DNA of 44,662 bases. It comes from Saccoglossus kowalevskii (taxonomy: Eukaryota; Hemichordata; Enteropneusta; Harrimaniidae). A model generated the notes under the pieces. That model was not told the DNA's origin, made no database searches, and was given only the letters and a program-made list of their open reading frames with translations. This document shows positions 39,038 through 44,662 of this stretch, one piece after another. The stretch is taken from contig NW_003143824.1 of assembly GCF_000003605.2 (NCBI RefSeq), forward strand, positions 198,002 through 242,663, in the 5' to 3' direction. The number at the start of each line of letters is the position of its first letter. The first letter of the stretch is position 1. The translations under genes and the position numbers were made by a program.

Positions 39038-39185
39038 CTTTACAGAATTCGAATTTTATAATTTTCATGAAGCAAAATCCAATCACTGTGTGTTTGAGAC
39101 ACTGCACCAACTGATGTTTTAGTGATTTATATTATATTATTCCCCGGTATTTTTCCTCTTTTTTGATCGAAATGCGTACTAAGCG

Positions 39186-39285
39186 TTTAAAGCGCATTAT
39201 TCTTCTAGTGGCGCGAGATAGTTTTATATAAACAATGTATATACACGTGTTGCACACAGGACCACGCGGAGCACGATTATTTTAA
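39186..39285 (+). mobile_element. MITE family 1, decayed copy
   Basis: TTTAAAGCGCATTATTCTTC, TATATAAACAATGTATATAC, ACGTGTTGCACAC and CGCGGAGCACGATTATTTTAA track family 1 in order with many changes. Confidence 0.55.
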
Positions 39286-39780
39286 TAAAAACAGTAATGC
39301 ATAATCCAGCCTAGATAATCAGTTCAAATATCAGTGTCTCAAGAGTCAATTGTTTGCTACACATACATTCTTTCAATATAATTAATTGTAATTAATATTT
39401 TAAATTAATTGCGAGCATTGTTGCATATTTAATACTCTCAATTGTTGTACGACATAGAAACAGGCTGGTACGGTTTCAGATTAATTTCGCGCGTCAAATG
39501 GAAATCGTTGAAATCGTTCCTGTGGAGTTTTGTTCAGACAAAAAACACTTCCTTCACTATTAACAATAAATCACGAAGAGCCACATCAAAATAAAGCAGT
39601 TTGGGTTACAACAATATTCTCCTTCTGTGCAAGCAAGTCCTCTTTTTATTTTGCTCACGTGCTGTATGGGTACCGTGGCGTCAGGTATTTACATTCACTG
39701 TAAATGTACACATTTCATAAATTCAAAGCAGACAGAATTATTATTATCAAAAATATCTTCAATGTAACATCTTAAGATCT

Positions 39781-39939
39781 ACGCGGAGAAGTCGTCACCC
39801 GCGCATGCGTCAGATAGTCATAACGTGTCATTGTTTACAAACAAGCGTCTACCCACGAGCCTTTGCGTTTTTAGCGTGTGTTATTATCGCTTGGGACTCA
39901 ATTCCCGCGCTTGCGCAGGTGACGACCCTCCCGCTTTAA
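39781..39939 (+). mobile_element. MITE family 2
   Basis: About 159 bp from ACGCGGAGAAGTCGTCACCC to GGTGACGACCCTCCCGCTTT. Same orientation as 6658-6820; the leftmost TTAAAG is mutated. Confidence 0.85.
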
Positions 39940-40342
39940 TTCCACAGAAATGACATGACGTCTAAGTAATTCACCCACACGCGGGAGTCCACTGGAAAGT
40001 GGTTACATATATCTGCCCGTACGTTTAGAATTTGTTTTAACACTCGTACTATTTTACTAACGTATGAGAAAAAAGATACCCTGATAAATGACGTCACAGT
40101 AACCACACTGTGAAGGAAAAACATACATTGTATTGAATTGCATTCAATCGTTTTTCCCAATGATCGGTACGATAGCTTCGTACAGAATTATCGACAATTC
40201 GTTTCCATGCTGTTTTAGACGGAAACAAAACTTGCTTTTTTCTTTGACAGATTTTAACAAAACCCAGAAAATGGCGTCACGCGCAGAGAAGACTATCTTA
40301 ATCATGTTACAACTCAAATCTTGTGTCGCTATTTACAGAGGT
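39940..40342. other. no gene recognised
   Basis: Spacer between a MITE and the second copy of the dispersed duplication. The plus-strand frame 40133-40543 spans this border and is not conserved in copy 1. Confidence 0.35.
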
Positions 40343-40988
40343 TCGAACTCCGCACAGTTCGGTGCGCGTTACTTATCACTGCACAAAGCAGCTTTGCATA
40401 GAACTCATTTGCATATTCGAATACTAGTATGTTCGAACTACAAGACCCTGTCAGTTAACAAAGTTATGTGTAAGCCACTTGGTTACTTTAATCTCTTTAA
40501 TAAGACGTTTCACGCCCCGACTCCGAATAAAATGTTCAGTTAGATTAAAATATACATGACTTGCGTTAGAAAAGTACAATCTTCCTACATGTCAAAGCAT
40601 TAGTTTCTACTATAAATGACTAACTTTATAAACTTACTAGAACCTGTGTGTTCTATGACTGTTAGACGCGCAAAATTCGAACCCGTTCAAGCCAGAAATA
40701 GTATTGAAATATTCACCAGAATACAAGATAAACGTTATTCACCACAATAACATTACCTTGCAAAACATAGTCCGTGATAAAATGGTTCGTATTTACGTTT
40801 CTACTGAAGTCTGGCATTAATAAATAGTTCGGATGTCACATACATTTTTGTCTCCACTTTTTGTGATACATTTTCAGATTACCAACTACAGGAAAATGGC
40901 CGTCCGTAGTGAGACGATTGACCACAAAATTGAAGGCTGCCTGTGGCAGAGGCACTATTGCGTAAAGCGCAAAGGCCTCTGGGAAGGA
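40343..40988. repeat. dispersed duplication, copy 2 (646 bp)
   Basis: Second copy of 32082-32838, same orientation. The tract 40744-40812 is identical to 32595-32663. On the minus strand, a frame EYFNTISGLNGFEFCASNSH runs to a GTAAGT donor near 40638; in copy 1 this donor is ATAAGT and the frame is shifted by one base. This makes a currently spliced exon doubtful. Confidence 0.8.
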
Positions 40989-41030
40989 ACGCACGGCACA
41001 GTAGGAGGCGTGGCCTTTTCAGCATTTTGT

Positions 41031-41101
41031 CAACAACCAATCACAAGATTGGTTAGCCTTGCTCAACTGGTTCGTAACCAGTCTTGTGATTGGTTGTTGA
41101 C
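41031..41101. repeat. hairpin with 27-bp arms
   Basis: GTCAACAACCAATCACAAGA then TTGGTTA, and its complement with one mismatch, separated by about 17 bases. Possibly a tiny foldback element directly behind the dispersed duplication. Confidence 0.75.
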
Positions 41102-41644
41102 CAAATGCGAAATTGGAATAAGCAACTAATATTCTTCAACCTGGTATTTTTTTTAGATTTTATTTTTCATTCTTCACGTCCGTTTTTTCGAGTTTAAAAA
41201 ATGTGAGCTGTCCGGAGCCTTCATCCCTTGTCTATTTCTTACACTAGATACCAGCCGATACCCCCGCTCATACAGTTGATCATATTTCCTGGGCTCCCTG
41301 AGCATACATTTCTGTAGCACAAACTGTGGGACAGTACTGGACGATTTAGCCGTCAATACCCCTAGGTGTTTTCATTTCTTTGTATTTTTTTTTGTCTGGC
41401 AATCGACAGGATGGTCAGTTTGATGAACCGACTAACACCTTAGTAGTAACCGTTATTCCGCGATGAAATTATTTTCTTTTGTAAATTATAACTATTTCAC
41501 CCTTGACAGTGTATTTACGGAAAAAATAGTTATCAGCTATCGATACAATATTTTAAAACTTGTTTTTAAGTAGGAATAAATCAACACTAAATCTCTCTAA
41601 TAACAAAAATACGCAAATAATACGCGTAGTAAAAGTCTTGTGGT

Positions 41645-41740
41645 GTTTCACCACAAAATGGCGGTGTGTGGTGGCAGAGATACTTTCGGTGATCTAAACG
41701 CAAGGAACTCTAGGAAGGAGAATCGTTATGACCTTCTTAT
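41645..41740 (+). repeat. third, decayed fragment of the dispersed duplication
   Basis: ACCACAAAATGGCGGTGTGT, GTGGCAGAGATACTTTCGG, AAACGCAAGGAACTCTAGGA and AGGAG..ATGACC follow the right end of 32082-32838 in order. Confidence 0.55.
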
Positions 41741-44146
41741 CAGCCATCTTGTTTAATCTTACCTGTAATTTCCGTATTCCGGTTAAGTGTTATATCGTAC
41801 GCGGTCGTTTTATTAACACTGTAAATTAGTCTAGTACGTTGTACTACTTCAACCTTTTTTTTGTAACCATGGATACAACGACTAAATCATTAAAACTATG
41901 AATGCGATGTTAGCTGCAATGTGTACATTTAAATTACGTGTAATCGGAACTATGCATCTTAGACGTCGCATTGGACTCGTATCGAAAATGACGCGTCGCG
42001 AAGACGACCTCCCTGTAACGGTGTGATTTATGTTAGCATTGAATTTACTGAACACGTTATCGCAATGTTTTTTGGTGATCATGAGTTTATTATGTACACT
42101 TGCATATACTCAATAATCGCACACTTTATATACATGTACATGCTTTTGTGCATCCCTACGGTTGCATATAAATCCTTCACAAAAAGCGTCCGTCGCATAC
42201 ACAAGCATGGTGTACATTAATCATGCACTGAAGAACTTAGACATAGACATTGTCTTTTAAGGTCTATAGTCTAGTGTACATTTCATTTATGAAACTACGG
42301 TAAAACATTTTCAAAGACCGTTTTGTGTTGTTTTTTTGTTTGTTTTTTAAATTCGCACGTACACTAATGGGATGCCGTCTATTATCGTGAGACTTTGAAA
42401 AAAAAATCTACGAATAATACCCTGCTAATGGGAAGGACACACTGTGCACGCAGCTGTCGCTTCACTGTATGGCGGTAAAAGCCGGGATAATGAGATGGGC
42501 GGGTTGCACTGAATACGCATTAGACGTCTGGAGTGTAACGTTCCTTAGCGTGAATAAACCAATACATATAAGTAATGTATTCTAGCATACAACTTTAGAA
42601 ATCAAAATCGGCGATATGTGTTTATATGTTGACAATCAGTCATTGAGACAAGAGGCAGGTGACGAGAGAGCTTAGACGTTGTCTGCTCGCTAGGACACAT
42701 AAACACAAACTTAACGAGCGAGATACGTGACCAGAGAGTACACACGTACAGGCGGACGACTACATTATATATACGCCATCAGTTATTTCATATTACGTAA
42801 TGTAAAATAACTATTGGTGACTCCCAGCAACAAAAATGTTCAAGTTAGAAACCGAGAAAAAAAAACATTGTTTTGCAAGGAAAATATGTTGGTTCAAGAA
42901 AAATAAGAATGTTCAGACAAGACGCCACGAAAGCAAATTGCAGTCCTCGCGCTCTTCCAGCCATCCCTCATAATGTCAAATGTTTGACCCCCTCACATCA
43001 AGCGATACTGAAAACTAGTAACACGTCATGTTCACAGACAAGATCAGAGGTCACTCACGAAACACGCGTAGGGGCATGCGAAGATACGTTCATTTAAGCG
43101 GGAAAAGTGGCTCGAATTTTGAAAATTAGGTAAAAAGATATAAAGCGATTGAACAATTACGAGTCAGACAAATATTTTCGAATGATTCCTTCCGATAAAT
43201 GAAGTACTATGAACTCGTCTAGGTATTTTCTCTTAGATTTCATCTTTCGTTGGATCAGATCGGTTACGGCCACCGGGTGGAATCCCAGAGATGCAAGCAT
43301 TCTTAGAACTGGTGAAAGCGAGATCGTGTTAAAGTAGTGACGTACCTTAATACACCGTTAATAGTCGTGTAGATTGAGTTTTGCATCTCACTTTAGCATG
43401 TTAGTGATTTTTTTCGTTGACGACATGGCTGATCGCGTCGCGGACTCCCCGTTATAATACGTATCCTTGTCCAGAATGTTCAGTTGTACGCAATATTAGC
43501 GTTCAGAGCATCGCCACGGTACGAAAAACACTCGCCTCAAATAAAGGTTGTCTATTTGGATTCTGTCTTAATGAGCAAATGCGTCATCCTCTGTTGCCGT
43601 CTGCGCATGCCCGGTTCGCTTTTCTTGATGATCCACCTTACGTATACTAGTATGAAGCGATTTTAAACCCGTTACCATGATTATTCGCAATTAGGTCAGG
43701 GCCATTTGAGCTGAATGGGGCATTGTTATTACGTCTTGTCAGTTTTATTTTCAAAGGTAGCATTTTGGAAATATTGAAGAGTGACCGTTCCGGTACATAT
43801 ACAACAGCAGAGTCTGCTCCAGATGTTTATCTTATAGAGTCGTCTGTTAAGCCACTATTTTGGTATTTGCCACTATTTTGGTACCGTGTCAATAATGAGC
43901 GGCCTAGGAGGTGGCAGTAAAGCCTATTGAATACTACTAATGAGCAAGCGGACAATAACTATATCGACAATAAAGACCGCCACTAGTAACCAAAATATTT
44001 GCAGCTTGATTGGACATTGGTGGATTGTAAAAGTATCAAGGTTTAGCCTGAAAATAAAATAAACTGAAGGTGTGTTCCAAATTAAATGTTTCTTAGAAAA
44101 TGGATTTAATGACAAAAATTCTTTAACAGTAAAATTGCACACAAAT
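41741..44146. other. no gene recognised
   Basis: Contains a decayed MITE family 1 right half at 41925-42021 (GACGTCGCATTGGACTCGTA, GCGTCGCGAAGACGACC). At 43850-43885 it has two inverted copies of the core of the 63-bp satellite (GCCACTATTTTGGTA twice). The frames at 42873-43097 and 43417-43666 show no family resemblance. Confidence 0.4.
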
Positions 44147-44662
44147 TATACTTCACTATAGGAATAGTACCAAAATAGTAGCACATATCATTTAGTTGTC
44201 GGGAACTGCTATACTTTACTATAGGGATGGTACCAACATAGTGGCACATATAATTTAGTTGGCGGGAACTGTTATACTTCACTATAGGGATGGTACCAAA
44301 ATAATGGCACGTATAATTTAGTTGTCAGGAACTGTTATACTTCCCTATAGGAATGGTACCAAAATAGTAGCACATATAATTTAGTTGTCGGGAAATGCTA
44401 TACTTCCCTATAGGAATGATACCAAAATAGTAGCACATATAATATAGTTGTCGGGGACTGCTATACTTCACTATGGGGATGATACCAAAATAGTGGCACA
44501 TATAATTTAGTTGTTGGGAAATGCTATACTTCCCTATAGGAATGATACCAAAATAGTGGCACATATAATTTAGTTGGCAAGAACTGCTACACTTCACTAC
44601 AGGAATGGTACCAAAATAGTGGCACATATAATTTAGTTGGCAGAAACTGCTATACTTTACTA
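44147..44662. repeat. 63-bp tandem array, at least 8 copies, running off the window
   Basis: The core GGTACCAAAATAGTGGCACA (variants GATACC, TAGCAC) recurs at exactly 63-bp steps (44166, 44229, 44292, 44355, 44418, 44481, 44544, 44607). Units are about 85-95% alike by eye. The period is a multiple of three and the minus strand stays open for 100 residues (44627-44325) as a 21-residue repeat (MCHYFGIIPIGKYSISRQLN plus Y). Confidence 0.93.

Noticed and set aside
40833..41129. 98-residue plus-strand frame over the dispersed duplication
   Set aside because: Copy 1 of the repeat ends the frame at a different place, and the C-terminal part encodes the 27-bp hairpin, so the frame is not conserved.
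43255..43330. 5S rRNA-like patch (GGTTACGGCCACCGGGTGG)
   Set aside because: Only a few words are similar; the internal control region and secondary structure are absent.
44325..44627. 100-residue repeat protein on the minus strand
   Set aside because: The frame is an effect of a 63-bp period. There is no start context or non-repetitive part, and one unit has a stop. Kept as a finding, not a gene.
44147..44662. CRISPR array
   Set aside because: The units repeat over their whole length with no variable spacers, and the DNA is clearly from an animal nucleus.

Overview
This is a window of AT-rich (by eye roughly 36% G+C) nuclear DNA from an animal. Genes are split by introns with GT..AG borders, there are no bacterial-style operons, and non-coding space is full of short inverted-repeat elements and minisatellites. 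The gene families seen (LITAF-domain proteins, galactose-3-O-sulfotransferase, MAM domain) and the load of MITE-like elements suggest a marine invertebrate, such as a hemichordate, amphioxus or lophotrochozoan. I cannot fix the taxon from sequence alone. Most long open frames are shadows or lie inside repeats. The real genes had to be assembled from exons by splice sites and reading phase.

Three genes are supported, all on the minus strand. (1) and (2) are a tandem pair of LITAF-like genes (1668-3436 and 6475-8402). Each has three coding exons of identical phase, encoding 142 and 130 residues. Their C-terminal domains differ at 14 of 83 residues. The duplicated block also covers about 1-2 kb of upstream DNA, including two conserved CACGTG boxes. 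(3) is a six-exon gene at 19085-25753. It encodes a predicted 594-residue type II Golgi membrane protein: short cytosolic tail, signal anchor, galactose-3-O-sulfotransferase domain, then a MAM domain split over three small exons and ending at a stop. All five exon junctions agree in phase. A sulfotransferase joined to a MAM domain is an architecture I do not recognise and is the main finding.

Layout: 1-1386 no gene seen; 1387-4860 LITAF copy A with its upstream block; 4985-5393 hairpin-ended repeat; 6129-10570 LITAF copy B with its upstream block; 9498-9716 Tigger-like transposon end plus a MITE; 10680-13975 a 3.3 kb degenerate 21-bp minisatellite with regularly spaced A-runs; 13976-19084 mostly unassigned, with one possible small plus-strand exon; 19085-25753 the sulfotransferase/MAM gene, with several MITEs in its introns; 25830-26223 inverted second copy of the hairpin-ended repeat, just upstream of that gene; 26224-44146 a gene-poor repeat graveyard holding MITEs, a 0.7 kb dispersed duplication (32082-32838 and 40343-40988, with a third fragment near 41645) and foldback elements; 44147-44662 a 63-bp tandem array running off the window.

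Three size classes of MITE (about 130, 160 and 220-255 bp) share one terminal-repeat signature (TTAAAGSG..GTCGTC) and account for at least 16 insertions. They were presumably moved by one transposase source that is not in this window.
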